A DNA stretch of 64,000 nucleotides from Oscheius dolichura. Lineage: Eukaryota > Nematoda > Chromadorea > Rhabditida > Rhabditidae. Below are positions 11,684 through 24,100 of the stretch, one piece after another. The DNA lies in the NCBI GenBank assembly GCA_932521035.1, contig OW051496.1, positions 11,143,554 to 11,207,553 on the forward strand, read 5' to 3'. The translations under genes and the position numbers were made by a program. Below the pieces are notes generated by a model that was not told the DNA's origin, searched no databases, and worked only from the letters and a program-made list of their open reading frames with translations. The first letter of the stretch is position 1. Each line of letters starts with the position of its first letter.

Positions 11684-12207
11684 GGGATTATGTGATGAGG
11701 AGCAATTGGGTTGACGAAGAGGAGATGTGAAAAAATGGCCAAGATATGCACGAAAATGAGATGTGCAGAAGGCCTGGGGGTGAATTAATTCAAACAAACC
11801 TAATAGAATCGGAGAAATCACCACAATCGAGTAGTTTTTGATAGTCGCGTCATGAGTATTTCCCATGTCCTATTTCATTTTTTACAATTCGTATTATCAT
11901 GTTATTCTTCTTGTTTTCATAGTTTCACTTATATTTCTCAACTGTTTAGGTGGCTTTATTGCCTAATAGAGGGGTTAGTCATTTTATTCTCATTTCAGCA
12001 TTGAATAAGCAGTTTTTATAAGATCAATGACTAGAAACGAAGACACCCTTCGTAACACACGAAGATTATCCAGTTGCTAAGGTAAGAGTATTTCTCATTT
12101 AATAATGGAGGGTAGCAATAAAAAGACGAAAGCAAAAATTGATGTGCATGAAATTTAAAAAACAAATCGAGCCCGAGGCTTTGCTTTTTTAGACGTTTTT
12201 CCATTTT

Positions 12208-13136
12208 AGAAATGTATTCTTAGTAATTTACCTATTACATTTGGCGATGAATCCCTTTCGGATGTTGTGCTTGTAGTTGAGAAACATGAGTTCTTTGTAC
12301 ACAGAAAGGTTAGTGTCGTTTAAATTGAGAAATCAATCTTGCTTTAGATTCTCGCTTCCCGTTCTGACATCTTCGAACGAATGCTTTATGACGATTTCAA
12401 AAAGTTACACTTAGAAAATAGATAGTAATCTGAGTTTATAGGCTAAAGAAGATCGAATTAAAATAATAGATACAGATCCTGTAACATTCAGAAGACTTTT
12501 GGCATTGATTTATAGTGGTAAAATCGGGGATGTGCAGAAATTTCGGTTGAACCCAGTAAGTTTTACATTTTGCAAATTGCAACCAGTTTTTATTACACAG
12601 AATATAATTGAATGGACCAAATTGCACACCGACGACGTTGAACGTTCTTCAGATAACGAGCACCATTCACATCTCACGCTATTCACTAAAGACTTTTTAC
12701 GAGGTCAGTAAACAAGTTAGTATATATTAAGAGCTCCACATTTCAGAATTTTGGAGTTCCATTCGACCTCTTCTGGAAATTGCCGATCGTTTCAATGTTA
12801 CTGCTTCTTTGAAGGAACATCTACGAGATGTAATTCCGCAAGATATGCAAATGGTTCGATCTTGTGTTATTTGCTTGAATGCATTTATTTTTGCAACGGA
12901 ACAAGGCTTGGATATACCTAGAAAACCAGTTAGTAGAAATTATTACAAAATGAGTATTTTCCTAGACTAATTTCGACCATTCAGCCTTCACAGAATACTG
13001 TTTATATTTGATGTGCGATGGTGAAGAATACGGACCTAGTATCACCTATGAGGATGTAAAACGCATGGTACGCAAAGGAGCCAGAGCCTATGAAAAACGA
13101 GTTAAAAATGGAGTCCACGCTTTTGAAGAAAATTAA
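12208..13136 (+). CDS. BTB/POZ domain protein, 5' end incomplete
   Basis: BTB domains dimerise and often recruit cullin-3 or act in transcriptional complexes. The exon after the acceptor near 12208 gives ITFGDESLSDVVLVVEKHEF and FFVHRK. Later exons give ILASRSDIFERMLYDDF, then AKEDRIKIIDTDPVTFRRLL and ALIYSGKIGDVQ, the usual order of BTB strands and helices. The region after the BTB reads FWSSIRPLLEIADRFNVTAS and then SITYEDVKRMVRKGARAYEK before TAA at 13134. No ATG lies in frame in the first recognised exon; an upstream ATG near 12027 stops before the donor. The neighbouring paralogue at 13349 has a clean start. Confidence 0.72.
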
Positions 13137-13348
13137 ACTTTATTATTTGTTGCACAATAAATTCCTTTCAGTAACCAAAATCTTCAGAACAAGGCAAAAT
13201 GCTTCTTTGATCATTGCAGCATCTCACATGAGCTGTCTTCTCAAAAAAAACAAAATGGTTTATCCTTCTGTGTCAAACCTATCTCCACTACATCTTTTTG
13301 TTTGTTTTATCGAAGCTATTCCATTTCAGAAATTTGTTCTTCCAAACT

Positions 13349-13456
13349 ATGTCTTCTTCTATTGCTGAAAAGCAAGCGCCTATCAAATTTGGAGATGAAT
13401 CCCTTTCGGATCTTGTCCTTGTTGTTGGAAAACAGGAGTTCTTTGTACACAAAAAG
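13349..13456 (+). pseudogene. Truncated BTB paralogue (first exon only)
   Basis: ATG at 13349 opens MSSSIAEKQAPIKFGDESLS and continues DLVLVVGKQEFFVHKK to a GTTAGC donor at the same position as in the upstream BTB gene. No further BTB exon follows within the next kilobase and the frame soon stops, so this is a first-exon remnant of a tandem duplication. Confidence 0.6.
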
Positions 13457-14695
13457 GTTAGCTTGTTTGCAACAAGAACGCCGTTCCCATCTTCGGCGTG
13501 CTCTCTGTTTCTCCTTGTCATAATGACGGAAGATGATAAAAGTACCATTTTCCTTCCGATAATTGCATAAGTTGCCACGTTGCTCATTTTGCTGTAATAT
13601 CGCATAGACAACCGACCGCCGATAGATATTCGGGGACATATGATTGTAATATTAGCGGAAGCTGGGCTTGATATATTACGGCTCAGGTGGGATGACCACA
13701 TGATCTCTCCTTCGAGTGTGAGTCAGTCCTTTTATCAAATCTAGACGAGTTGTCACCAAGACGAAAAGATTAACTCGAAATATTATATGCGTCATGTGGC
13801 GCTCTGAAAAGTCTGTGAAACTGACAGACTGACTCATAAGAACTGATCCATCATTCCGACGGACTCCTGCCGAGCCACAGCAGGTCTGCTCAGCAGGAAA
13901 AAAACGAAAATGCAACACATCTGGGATATAGTCGTAAAAATACTCTCGCAAAATAAAAAAGTATTTGTCAACGGCACAACCGGCACCTTTTGCTCGTCTG
14001 TCTGACCTTCATATATTTCTCATTTGTTGGTGGCGGTGACAACACTAATTGAGCAATAAATAAAGTGACTGGATCCGCAGTGACAGATAGCCCTTGCCTG
14101 GTGGGCAAGGATTACGTCGAGCGAATTTCTACTGCCCTACGAAATGTTGACAAACTACTGGGCTGTTTTCATAGATGGGTTTCCCTTTATGTAAGGATTT
14201 CAGGCAATTTTGAATAGAAGATCGCTGCTGCAAAGAAGGTGTACATGAGGGAAAGAGAGAAATGCCAAGATATTGGAATGTTATCAAACAATTCAGGTTC
14301 TTTTCTAGAAATTCATTTGTTTCAGCTTTCCAACTTCGAAAAGATGTTTTCCATATGATGTTCAATAAGTATTGAAGGACTTTGCTCTGAATTCATGAAA
14401 ATAAGGCTTACTGGCTCATGATTTCACATGCATTTGATGACTTCAATTATATTTTGTCAACATTATTTTTATCTGTCCAAATGTTGCTACAAGAAGATGA
14501 TCGTCTTCGTCCTTACGGCGCCTCGTCTCTTCCACTACTGGCTTCAACTAGTTGATGTTTTTTACACGTCTCACACTAGACTTTCTCTTACTCATGATCT
14601 TCTCAAATTACCCGACAAAAAAATTTCCGCGTGCGATCCTCAGCTTCTTGTCGCCCCGCCCCCATGCCATTCGAGTGCGGAAGCCCGGCTGCATC
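13457..14695. other. Intergenic, no gene seen
   Basis: Only short unsupported frames. No repeat or RNA recognised. Confidence 0.5.
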
Positions 14696-17600
14696 ATGAG
14701 GACTACCGTAGTCCTTTTGCTCCTGGTAGCGGCTATATCTGAAGCGGGTGGGTCAATTAATACAATAAGATTTATAGCTACTCCCGTTTTCAAGGGGAAA
14801 TCATCCATTTCAGCTCGAATTTCCGTCTCCCGAGGGAAAAAGGACCATCCTAAGCCTAAAATTGACGAGTTATGTGCTCGTATGCACAACAATACTGCCC
14901 TGGAGGGAGCCGACCCTCTGATGATGCTTCAGGTAAGAGAAGAGAGTGAAATCTGGCTATTCGGATCCTATTCCTGGCTCTATTTGCCTACTTTCGAGAT
15001 ATTTTCTTATCAAAAAGTTCCAAACACAATTATCTTCCATCTCCTCCGTTGAAATTTCCTTTTAATGTTTTTATATTGTTCCTTCTGAGGTTTTATAGCT
15101 GTTTTTATAGACAAAAAGATGAAATATATTTAGGCAACGGCATACGAATGTCAAAAACGATGCGTAGACATGTATCCGACTTGCTCTGCCGGTAAGTTCG
15201 CCTCTTTTCCCTTCTGTATCCATTTATTATGTCTAGAAGAGACAAAAACGAGTAATTATTCGAAATGAAATGAATTTGTTTCGAGTTCAAATATCAACAA
15301 AAAAAGGGTTACAATTTTGCAAAGTTGTGATGTGATGTTCTTTGGGTCGCGCCTCAAGCATATGCTTACCCTTCTCGCCCGTCGAACTTGACAGCAGGCT
15401 GAAAAGTCTCGATTGCGCCATTGCGAAGAGTGTAACGCGCGCGAGACGGGGATGAAGATGCCTGGGGGCAGGCAAAAGAAAAGTGACGAACAAGGAGACG
15501 ACGGGGCAGGCCAATGACCTCGCTGTTTTTTCAGTCGTCTATTATTATCTCCACAATGAGACGAAGCACCACTACTGCTATCTCTTTGAGCAGAACTCTG
15601 CCCACGAGAAGATGGAACTCGTCGAGCAGAAGGCCGACAACCGGAAGGATCTCGTCCGGATGCTCGAGATCGTCTCCAGTTGCCGCATGTTCGATGGCCA
15701 TCCTCCCCTGCTGGAGGACGGCCACGCTTCTTCCACGGACAAGGTCGACAGGAAGAAGAGACGTAAGCCTGGCCAGGCTGCCTTCAAAGAGAGCTATTTA
15801 CAGAAATGGGAGAGGTGCCCCTGCAGGCAGGAGACTGGACGGATTGGTCTCCCTGTTCCAATGGAGGTGAGGGCATATCCAAATTATTACGTGGTTATAG
15901 GTCACGAGGTCCGCTCTCAGCCATGTGTCTATGGCCGGAAGATCCAGCGCCGTGGATGTCCTGCTCGCCAGTACCCGCAGAGGGCCCCCGCTCCTCCCGT
16001 GCTGGCTCCCGTCATCCATACGCCCTACCCCCAGGATCCTAGGCAGAGTCAGGATCCCCGTCTTTCTGACCCTCGCTATGCTCATGGAGGACAGCAAGGA
16101 GCGGTAGATCCCCGCCAGGACCCCCGGCTTCAGCAACAGCAGCATCCGGATCCTCGTCTCCAACAGCAACAACAGCAACATCCCGACCCGCGACAGGATC
16201 CTCGTCTCCAACAGCAGCAGCTCGACCCCAGGCAGGATCCCCGCCTCCAACAGCAACAACAACAACACATTGACCCTCGTCAAGATCCACGTCTACAACA
16301 ACAACAGCAACAGCAGCCGGATCCTCGTCTCCAGCAGCAACAACAGCAACCTGACCCCCGGCAGGATCCCCGCTACCAGCAGCAGCAGCAACCGAATGGA
16401 GGACAGTCCCCTCTGGATGCTCAGGCCCAGGCTTACCAGCAGAGGATGGCCCACTACCGAGAGAACCAGCGCCATCCTGCTGTCCAGCAGGCAGCCCCTT
16501 GTGTGGCCACAGAGCAGGGACTCGTCTGTGAAGATCCCCGACAGAGGCAGCCGCAGCTACCGAGCCACGGCCTTCAGCAGCAGACTCTCACCCATGGGCA
16601 GCCTCCTCAGACCCAGACCCATCAGCTCCGTCCTCAGGTGCAGGTCTCCCAGCCCTATCCTCCGACTTATGTGCCAGCTCCTCGAGCTGGTCCCGCTGCC
16701 GGCTATCGGCCGGCTCCTCCTCCGGCACCAGCTTGTAACGGGGTCGGATGTGAGGTGCCAGCTTCTGTTCCTGGCCAGTGGTACGAGTGGAGCGACTTTA
16801 GTGAATGCAGTTGTACGTGTGGAGACGGTGTCAAGCAGAGGAGAAGGGAATGTGCTACCAATAACTGCCAGGTACAGAAGTCCCCCCTTTTTAGTCAAGG
16901 AAAATATCCTTTAGGGCCCAGAATATGAGCAGGCTCCCTGTAATCTCGGACCCTGCCAGACTTGGTCGGAGTGGTGTGAGTGGTCTACTTGTAGCGGCTC
17001 CTGTGGCCAGGGAGTGAAGACCCGTACCCGCTTCTGCCATCTGGGAACTCAGCGCTGCGAGGGACCGGACTTCGAATCCTCTCCTTGCGATGCTGGACCG
17101 TGCCCGGAGTGGAGCCAATGGGAAGACTGGAACCAGTGCTCCGCCAGCTGCGGGCCAGGACTACAAGTCCGTCAACGCACCTGCCTGGGAGGAGTTCATG
17201 GAGACATCTGCCAAGGTAACCTTTGAAGCAGATAAAAATGCCCCCTTCAGGGCCACGTACGGAAGAGCGTTCCTGTGAATCCGCAGCTTGCTCCAGCTGG
17301 GCCGACTGGGCCGAATGGGGACAGTGCTCGTCTAGTTGTGGAGACGGCATGAAACGGCGAACGAGGATCTGCCAATATGGAACGGATTGCGCTGGCCCGG
17401 CCGAGGAGACCATGTTCTGTTACGGACCGCCGTGTGCCAGCTGGACAGAGTGGTGTGAATGGTCGGGATGCTCTTCAAAATGTGGTCCTGGACAGAGAAC
17501 CCGCACCCGTGCCTGTCTCGGCTCTGATGGAAAAGAGAGCAGAGAGTGCCAGGGCAACAGTATTGTAAGTGAACAGGAGGGATAGATTAGACCCGGATTC

Positions 17601-18072
17601 AGGAGACCATCCTCTGCGAGGGGACAAACTGTTGCCGTTGGAGTGAGTGGTGCCACTGGTCAATGTGCGATAAGGAGTGCGGAGGAGGACAGAGCATCAG
17701 GACGAGGACCTGCAGCCGTGATGGAGGTAGGGGACTACTCAATTCTTTTTTAATGATCTGATATTCAGTTGGCTCGGATGACAATTGTCACTGTGATGGA
17801 CCTGATCGCGAGGAGAAGGAATGCAACTCACAGTCCTGCTCTCCTCAATGCACCTGGACCCAGTGGTGTGCCTGGAGTGACTGTAGCACGCAACTCTCCT
17901 GTGAGGTCTGTCCTCCCGCCTCCCGCCGGTCCTATTCCCCCCGTTTCAGGTCGGAGTACAGGCCCGCTCCCGACAGTGTGTAGGAGAACTCGGCTGCCAC
18001 TGCCTCGGCCCGGCAGAAGAGAGCCAACAGTGCCGAGGACGCAATCCCTGCCCCCAGCAGCCGCCCTGTTAA
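14696..18072 (+). CDS. Secreted thrombospondin type-1 repeat protein with Gln/DPR low-complexity region
   Basis: ATG at 14696 opens the signal peptide MRTTVVLLLLVAAISEAGG. After an intron comes a Cys-containing segment ATAYECQKRCVDMYPTCSA, PAN/apple-like, continuing YYLHNETKHHYCYLF. A first TSP1-type motif GDWTDWSPCS is followed by a long tract (about 16020-16400) of DPRLQQQQ and QDPR units. Then come about six TSP1 repeats: WYEWSDFSECSCTCGDGVKQ, WCEWSTCSGSCGQGVKTRTR, WEDWNQCSASCGPG, WAEWGQCSSSCGDGMKRRTR, WCEWSGCSSKCGPGQRTRTR and WCHWSMCDKECGGGQ, with a last divergent Cys-rich piece ending NPCPQQPPC. Introns are short and in frame where tested. Such proteins are extracellular-matrix or guidance factors; the exact orthologue is not recognisable and no catalytic domain is seen. 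Confidence 0.85.
16020..16400 (+). repeat. Coding minisatellite of QDPRLQQQQ units
   Basis: About ten imperfect units encode (Q)DPRLQQQQ. The Gln stretches are built from mixed CAG/CAA codons, and the Asp-Pro-Arg triplet persists in each unit. It lies inside the TSP1 gene between the N-terminal segment and the main TSP1 repeats. Confidence 0.85.
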
Positions 18073-18239
18073 CAGTTTATAGGATTTTTTCAAGAGCTTT
18101 ATATTCTCCAAATGATATCTATGTGCCTTATTGCTGATTGCTCAAAAACTGCCTCTTGTCTCTTTCTCATTCAAAGACAAAACTGCCTTATCAGAAGATA
18201 TGTTCAAAATGAATTATTTTATTATATTTATCGCTCTCC

Positions 18240-18345
18240 GCTGGCCGAATCCCTGCCCGGAGGATGCGGTCTCCATAACAGGAGGATGGTCGTCTTCCTA
18301 CCTAGAAGATTCCGGGGCCATCCACCGGGAAGATGATCATGTCCT
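18240..18345 (+). repeat. Dispersed 23-bp repeat cluster
   Basis: Four units with CCCGGAGGATG / AGGAGGATGGTCG cores, degenerate. Confidence 0.6.
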
Positions 18346-18435
18346 AGAACGTCTGTCTTTTCACCCCATGAACCCTTTTTTCAAAACAAGGAGAAGAGAA
18401 TGCTTTATATAAAAGAGCTGGCTGGAATGTCCACT

Positions 18436-20050
18436 TTATCCCGTATTTTCCCGTACAATAATCGGCCGCCCTCCGTCCTTACTCGCCATAATATTCTTCA
18501 CAACTATGATAATAGCTAAAATATGAGCAATATTGACAATTATCATCACGATTCGATATAGAGTAAATGTGAAACAGCGGCGGAAATTCTCCCTGAAAGG
18601 GATTACTGTATTGAGAGAGGATGACGGATACCTCGTGTCGTGCTTCGGATTGAAGGGAAGACACGGCCAGAAGAAGCGAAGCTTCGTAAACTTGATGATT
18701 CCCCAAGTGAGTGCTACCAACTTTATACAGGAAGAGAAGAAGACCGGGTTCGCTAGGGACAGGCGAGGCTCGTTCGTGAAAAGAAGGTTCATGAAGAAGG
18801 GCAAGGGCACCTGAAACGAGGAGGATGGCCGACATTGGACCCGAAAATTGACTGGCAGACCTTTCAGCCTCTTCAAGGCACAGGCTGCTACCCTTGTAGG
18901 TAGATAACATTTTGGGCCCGAAAACTGGTCAAAAATTGCAAAGGAAACTTGTGAAGGATGGCCTTGCCCCTATCCGGAGGGTGGCAGTATCCCCACCCGG
19001 AGGATGGGCTTCTCCCTATTGGAGGGCCGCAGTGTTCCTGTTCGGAGGCTAATCTTTTCCGTAGCTGGAGGATGGTCGTCTCTCTGCCCAGAAGGTGGCC
19101 GAGTACCTGGGCGAAGGGTGGCCGAGTCCCTTCACGGAGGATGACCGTGCCTCTATCCGGAGGATGACTGTGCCCATTCCCGGGGGATAGCGGCGGCCTT
19201 AAGCGAGGAACCGGAAATACGGGGATGTTGGGGAGACGAACGTTTTGAAAGAGCTAGAGGATAAGTTAGACTATTCCTGCTAATTTCAGAGCCATCCTCC
19301 CCACGAAAAGAGGATTCGCCAGCATCTGCAGAACTTTGTTTCCCTGAGCAACTGGACTGATGGATGGCTAGAACAAACCGCGTCAATATCTGCTCTGTTG
19401 ATCCTCTCCGAGCGTAATAATGGTCAAGCCTACGGGTCACCGTTAACTAGCCACCAACTTCCCCCTTCAAAAAGAAGTTTTATGACCTTTGAAATGTGGC
19501 CAATCCTCGCCATAACAACAGCCTTACAGCGGAATTTCAACCATTTTTCATGCTCTTGTTACATTGCCCCCGGAGCCCGGGAACACATGACCCGACCCGG
19601 ACAGATGACTCGTTTTTCAGTCTCTGCGCTAGAAAGCTCTCTCTGTCCCTGGCTAACCTCTTCCAGGGCCAATACCAAGCTCTTGGCCAGCCGAGCATAG
19701 AAGACATTCTCCTCGTCGTGTTTCAACGTCAGACAGACGTCGATCATCTCAAAAATATAGACGAAAATTGACACGCCTGGAACTTCTGTTTCAAATCACA
19801 TTAGGGGGCCCATTACCGGTGAAGAAAAAGTATCCATAAGCCGCGAGGATGGCCGTCTGACTCTGGAAGTTACCGAGGAACTCGGCAATCCGGTTACACA
19901 CGAGGAGATCGGCCATCAGGTCGAGGGTGGACGCTATGAGGGTCACGAAGGCCACGATTCGCAGAGGAGGAGCCCATTCCAAGTGGTTCCTGGAATCTGG
20001 CTCTGAATGAACTTCTTCTCCTCTCCTTTCAAATGGGGCATAATATACTT
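18436..20050 (-). CDS. Probable multi-pass membrane protein, unrecognised
   Basis: On the minus strand three separated open segments look like exons of a membrane protein. 19990-19813 holds LRIVAFVTLIASTLDLMADL and TAILAAYGYFFFTG. 19771-19665 holds VSIFVYIFEMIDVCLTL and ARLAKSLVLALEEV. About 18700-18436 holds RIVMIIVNIAHILAIIIVV and ends near GGRPIIVRENTG. Splice sites between them are not fixed and part of the 18.9-19.4 kb stretch is the dispersed 23-bp repeat. Start and family are unknown. Confidence 0.38.
18957..19195 (+). repeat. Dispersed 23-bp repeat, largest cluster, about 10 units
   Basis: Imperfect units of roughly 22-24 bp with consensus cores such as CCGGAGGATGGCCG and GTGTCCCTA. 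Units differ at many positions, including AGAAGGTGG and GAAGGGTGG variants, so the array is old. Confidence 0.75.
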
Positions 20051-20624
20051 TTGTAGATCCCTTCGCCGCCTCCCCCCGCCGTCCTCCTCCTCCTCTTCTC
20101 AAAACAAAAAGTACAACGGCCAGGAAGGGACAGAGAAAATTCGTATTTTTGTAGAGCGTAATTATAATTGCGAAAAGTTCATGTTTGCACCCTGGAGAAT
20201 AATAAGAAAGGGAAGGGAAAAGACGACTCACGCGGGTCCTTCAGGATCCTTCCAAGCTAGACGCCAGCCCATAGCTTGCGAAAGCCGGAGGGAGCGGGGG
20301 TTGACCACCGCGGTGCACAAAACACCGCTGCTCTCATCCTCAAACCCAGATACGCCCCCATCCAACCCCGGCAAAGTACACAACTTTTTCAAGTCAGCTT
20401 TTTTCTGATCCGGAAATTCTGATGCCCCCTGGAATTGTATTCCTTCCCATGTGGCTCTTTTGTTCCTCTTGGTGGTAAACACAAGGGCTGGGAAAGGCAG
20501 GCTGCTCGTCAGCCCGTCCCCATATAGACTACAGGCAGTTCTAAAAATGATAAGCCTAAAGGCCTGCACAAAAGAAAAGTTCGCTGCCGACGGCCTCGCC
20601 TATGCTCCGTGTAGGGAGACCACC

Positions 20625-20765
20625 ATCCTTTGGGCAGGGACAGGGCCATCCTCCTGGTAGGGGCACCTCCGTCGTCTAAGTAGGAGTTGAATTTGCTTTC
20701 ATGTCTCCAAACGATCTCCAGTTCCCAAAAGTGTCCCTGCCAGGAGAATGGGAGGATGGCCATTC
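20625..20765 (+). repeat. Dispersed 23-bp repeat, scattered units
   Basis: Units such as GGGACAGGGCCATCCTCCTGG (reverse orientation) and GGGAGGATGGCC occur at both ends of the interval; strongly degenerate. Confidence 0.4.
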
Positions 20766-21114
20766 AGGTTTACGGTCGGCCTGGCCTGGCCTGCCCTGGA
20801 GTCCCTTCGGGCCGAGTCCAGCTACTTGCCCTGCCACCTGAGCGCAAAGAGCACCTATACTTCGCCGGCTGCCTTCATTCAATTGCTCAATAGCTGCCGT
20901 TATCTCAATTTGTAGCCAATAATCATAAATCTATTTGGCGCGTAATTTCCGGACTAGCACCCGCTTTCAATTATTGTTGTACTCTCTCACTCCCCGTATC
21001 ATGTGCCCGTGTACATATATATATATATATATTTATATCGTCTCAATAAAAAGAGGTGATGATATTCTCATGAGATAAGGGGTAACACCCGATAAAACCG
21101 GTTTAAATGAGAAT

Positions 21115-24100
21115 CACAGAGGACCAATTTCCGACGGATCGGCAGCTATGGCCGGGTCGAGGAGGATATCTTCGGCCGAGGCACGCTGTTCCGGATCCAG
21201 AGACCAACATCTCTCCATCAGGGCATAGACATCATTCGGAGAGTGGTGAGGCTTGGGAGGACGCATTCCTGAAAGAGGGGGGATTGTCCTTGAGGAGGCG
21301 CCGCCGAGGGGCAGATCAACAGCTGACGCCGAGTTGACTTTTGACTATAGTCTCTCCGCTCCGGAGGAAGTTCTTTTTGACACATCTCTTTTGTTTCTCT
21401 TCTGTCATCCAATCCCCCGGCCAACAACTGTGTCTAAAAAATGACAAACGAACCTGCAAGGGCGTACGAGACCACTTCGTGATTACTCAACGTGTCGAAC
21501 GGCACACTGCCGTAGCTGAAGATCTCCCACATCGTTACTCCCAGGGACCTGAACCGGCTCGACATTTTCTCGAAGAGGGGACAGCCTACCAGATGTCACT
21601 TCTCGAACTAAACCTCTGGTCTGAAATAGCCTCGGGAGGGAGCCATCTGACCGGGAGGAGGGACTGATTCTGCATACGGTAATAGTCGGCGTTGTAGTTC
21701 AGCCGGCGGGACATCCCGAAGTCCGAAATCTGGAAGAGGACCACGGTTACAGTAAGCCAGAGTGGGGTGCCTACTTTTACAGTAATCGGGGGGCGTTGTC
21801 TCGGATTGCCGACCATCTGATCTGTGTCCCCGTCGACGAGACAATTCCTGGCGGCTAGATCCCGGTGGACAATTTGCTGAGCGACGAGGTAGCAGAGTCC
21901 TTTGGCAATCTGAAATATGGTCGGCTTGAGGGAGGACGGCGCATTGGTTATTGTATGGGTTGACTGGACCTGGCCGAGTACCAATACCGGAGGATCACCG
22001 AATCCCTAGGTGGAGGATGGCCGTGTCCCTGCCTGCCCTGATTTTGGGCCAGCATTCCACGAGGCGGCCAAGAGTCCCTTCCCCTTCTCCTACAAGGCCC
22101 AATCTCCGGACGGTGTCGGCCCGAAACGGCGGGCAGACGGTCTGTATGACCCTATTAAAGAGCTCTTCCTCTATATGAAATCATAAACCCGGCCATTATG
22201 GTCAGACAAACAGCACATGATTAAAATTGCTCAGGAACTTTGATCCCCCGTGTGTTTTTGGCGAGAGAACGAACCTGCCGGACTATAAACTTCAGTTCCT
22301 TCTGATCCAGGGCGGCTGGGAAGGAGGCGTAGCTGCCTTGTTGAGGCGCCCGAGTCTTCAGGTAGCTGCGAAGATCTCCGAGGCGCATCATCTCGAACAC
22401 GAGGAGGAGACGATCCCCGTCCCGGGTCAGTCCGTATAGTCGGACGATGTTCTCGTGGTCAAGTCGACACAGCACGGTGGCTTCCTTCTCGACTTCCGCG
22501 TCGGCCTCGGCCAATGCCTTGACGGCTACCGAACGCGGCCCCGTCTGCTCCCAGCTGCCGCAGTAGACTGCTCCGAATGCTCCCTAAATAAGATTCAAAC
22601 CGCCTCCTAGAGAGGGACGGACCTTTCCTATCTGCTCGTGTATCTGTACTGCTCCTCCTTTGATGCAGGGGATAATGTGGCCGGTGTAGTCGGTGGAGGA
22701 CATCGAGAGGCGCTCCTCCAGCCGGAGCATTGTCTCCTCCGTTGCGTGGCTGGCCCTCCTCGAGCCACGAGAGTGGAAAGACCAGCGCCACTTCCTCCAT
22801 CCCACACTCTTCAAGGCGTGAAGCTTGGCATTCAAGAAGGCAATGGCCATAAAGACACTGAACAGGATCAGGACGACGATGACCGCCGGCTCCGGGGAGA
22901 ATTTGGGATCGGCCTGGGACTGCTGCACTTGGATGAGCTCTGTCTGAACATCCTATCTGGTCATCGTCTCCTCCGGGGCATACCTCATTATAGCGATTGA
23001 AATGGTGGATTATACTCTGGCAGTCAGCAGCCACGGTCGAATTGTCCCGGCGAGCACAGATCGTGAAGAAGATGTCCCCCGAGAGGTGGTCCTCCTGGCA
23101 GTCGGTGCAGCTGGCCGTGAAGATGTTGAAGGCCCTCCGGTGGAACAGGGAATGTCTGTAAATTGTCCCTTTCCTTCTCTCTTCCCTGCCACCTACATCA
23201 AATCCGGCCGAATGATCAGAGTATTCCAAAATTTTATGGACTTCCCGACCGACGGCTCGGGCAGTTCTTTCGTCACGTTGTTCTGTAACATTCTCCGTCT
23301 CGATCTATCCTCCGTCGCTCTCTCACCCCGTTCACATCACTGACTATGGCCACCAGCCGGTCGATCGGGTAGCCCTGGACCGTGAGACGGAAGGAGGACA
23401 CATCTGACGAATCGACCGTTAGCCTTAAAGGCGAGAGGATGCGGACCTGGAAGACTCATTGAATTATTCATTCGCCTTCTCAGCCGACACGCTAGACACT
23501 TTGGCCCAGCGACCGATATGGATATGTGCCCCCCGGCCGGCACACGAGACAATTTTAGGCAAATGAGGTCAACTTGTACTCGTGTCCTCTACCGTATCCT
23601 CCTCTTCTTATTTTTCATATCACGTGTCTCTCTAATGAAGTGAGCTTCTCTCTCTCCCTGCCCCATGTTTCAATGCAATCGGAGAGCAGGAAGTGGTCGT
23701 CGGCGCCGTCTAATTAGAGCCGCGAGCAATAGGTTCAAGGTGCAGTTGGGTTATTGACTGCTTTGACGCCGAGGGAGAGAGAGACCCCGCCAGCGGGGGA
23801 ATTCTCATCAACGGTGGGCGGGACTGTATCCTGTCCTCCTCCCTCCCGGTTGCGATAGAAAACAGATTTGTTTTGGTAGAAAGTGCCGGCGCCCCCTGAG
23901 AAAATGACATTGCTGACGATAGAGGGGGATCTACGTCCTCGGCCGATGGGAAATGGCTACGAGAGGGAGCCGGAACGAGGGTGGATTCTAAAATGAGATG
24001 GAAGGGCGGAGATGATCACTAAGGATCCGTCCGGAGCGGAGGAGACATTTGTGGGGAGGAGTATACTGTATTGGGATACTGTAATTAGTAGGGGAAGAGT

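Noticed and set aside
15806..16290. Overlapping ORFs in other frames of the TSP1 gene
   Set aside because: The Gln/DPR tract is open in several frames. Only one frame continues into the Cys-rich TSP1 repeats.
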